Assembly: GCA_002311635.1 (NCBI GenBank) | Contig: DBZJ01000241.1 | Coordinates: 1-5,405 of the forward strand | Source of the DNA: Syntrophaceae bacterium UBA1163 | GTDB lineage: Bacteria > Desulfobacterota > BSN033 > UBA1163 | Length of the DNA stretch: 5,405 nt | Reading direction: 5' to 3' | Part shown: positions 4,831 to 5,405 of the stretch, one piece after another | Numbering within the stretch: position 1 is the first letter of the stretch | How the letters are laid out: each line of letters opens with the position of its first letter | The notes under the pieces: model-generated | Seen by the model: the letters and a program-made list of their open reading frames with translations, nothing else | What the model was told of the DNA's origin: nothing | The model's database searches: none | Position numbers and translations under genes: made by a program

Positions 4831-5403
4831 ATGAAGAAATGGGTTCCACTTCGTCCTTTTCAGACCAAACCTCCAATCCCACATCCCATAATAGAATGGC
4901 TCATAGGTGACATCGAGCAGAGTGGCGATTTAACAAGTCTCAGGCTGTTAAGGGAGTCCAAGATTAGTCACAATATTGCATACTTGAGAAATAGCAAGGT
5001 GCTTGCGACAGCACTCAAATTTGCCTACTTCCTTGGATTCAGGAAGCGAGAAATTCTTGGGCTGAGGGTTAAACATGTCCTTGATGCGAACCAAGCGGTC
5101 CACAGCGCTATCGTTTTTGACGATGAGACGATAAGTATACCTGGGTCTTTCACGCAGACTGTCATCGACTATTGTTCATACCTAGGAAAGTACCGGAAAA
5201 AATTACTGCCCGATTGGCCCTTTTTCTCGGACAGGAAAAGGGATAAACCGTATGACGAAGCAACCATTGTTCGGCATATAAACTACTTTTCAAAGGATTC
5301 CGGCTACGATATTACCATTGAAAAAATCCGGCAGTCCGGAATATGCAGGTTCTACGATCTTCTTGGAGCAACCCAACCAGGCCTGTTAACCGGCATGCAA
5401 TAA
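4831..5403 (+). CDS. Tyrosine recombinase-like protein lacking the C-terminal nucleophile
   Basis: A 190-residue protein resembling the catalytic half of tyrosine recombinases. Residues 58-83 (ATALKFAYFLGFRKREILGL and onward) fit box I, G-x-R-x-x-E-(I/L)-x-x-L, with R71 as the catalytic arginine. The strand DDETISIP (~97-104) and PFFSDRKRDKPYDEATIVRH (~130-149) fit the usual order before box II. Box II is TIEKIRQSG: R167 is kept but the HxxR histidine is E164. The protein ends 23 residues later, before the GH motif and the catalytic tyrosine, so by itself it should not cleave DNA. It could be a truncated relic, an accessory DNA-binding subunit, or one part of a split recombinase. ATG 4831 has a modest AAAGG site 8 bases upstream. 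Its TAA overlaps ATG 5403-5405 (TAATG), suggesting a coupled gene beyond the window. The family call is moderate. Confidence 0.6.
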   Translation: MKKWVPLRPFQTKPPIPHPIIEWLIGDIEQSGDLTSLRLLRESKISHNIAYLRNSKVLATALKFAYFLGFRKREILGLRVKHVLDANQAVHSAIVFDDETISIPGSFTQTVIDYCSYLGKYRKKLLPDWPFFSDRKRDKPYDEATIVRHINYFSKDSGYDITIEKIRQSGICRFYDLLGATQPGLLTGMQ

Positions 5404-5405
5404 TG

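Noticed and set aside
1..5405. CRISPR array, rRNA, riboswitch or insertion-sequence transposase
   Set aside because: No regularly spaced repeats, rRNA-like sequence, recognisable aptamer or transposase motifs were seen on either strand.

Overview
The window looks like a chromosomal accessory region from a Gram-negative bacterium, most likely a Geobacter-like deltaproteobacterium. This is inferred from the mix of gene families (HD-GYP remnant, acyl-homoserine-lactone quorum sensing, integrase with a DUF3596-type arm domain) and from a GC-rich left end next to AT-richer accessory genes. No 16S rRNA or other taxonomic marker is present.

Layout. Positions 1-963 hold a GC-rich class I SAM-dependent methyltransferase gene on the + strand. 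A 5'-truncated HD-GYP domain remnant follows on the minus strand (995-1213). Composition then changes sharply, and a complete quorum-sensing pair begins. A LuxI-family autoinducer synthase gene (1446-2189, +) lies downstream of a well-matched lux box (1366-1385) and a -10 element. It faces a LuxR-family regulator gene (2110-2907, -). The two genes converge and share 80 bp at their 3' ends. The only convincing intrinsic terminator for + strand transcription lies beyond the luxR start (2923-2953), so an unprocessed luxI transcript could be antisense to all of luxR.

The right half is a recombination module. A tyrosine-recombinase integrase (2985-4292, -) is preceded by a tiny leader ORF and an extended -10 promoter set inside an inverted repeat. 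Upstream of it is a small helix-turn-helix protein resembling excisionases (4393-4692, -). An AT-rich divergent control region with 11-bp-spaced repeats separates this from a + strand ORF (4831-5403). That ORF resembles a tyrosine recombinase cut off before the catalytic tyrosine. Its stop codon overlaps an ATG that is the last codon of the window, so a coupled gene probably continues to the right.

How the genes may work together (inference): LuxI makes an acyl-homoserine lactone, LuxR binds it and acts at the lux box to raise luxI expression, and the antisense arrangement may restrain LuxR production. The adjacent integrase and HTH genes suggest the quorum-sensing pair was acquired with, or sits beside, an integrated element. 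No attachment-site repeats or tRNA gene were found to define its ends.
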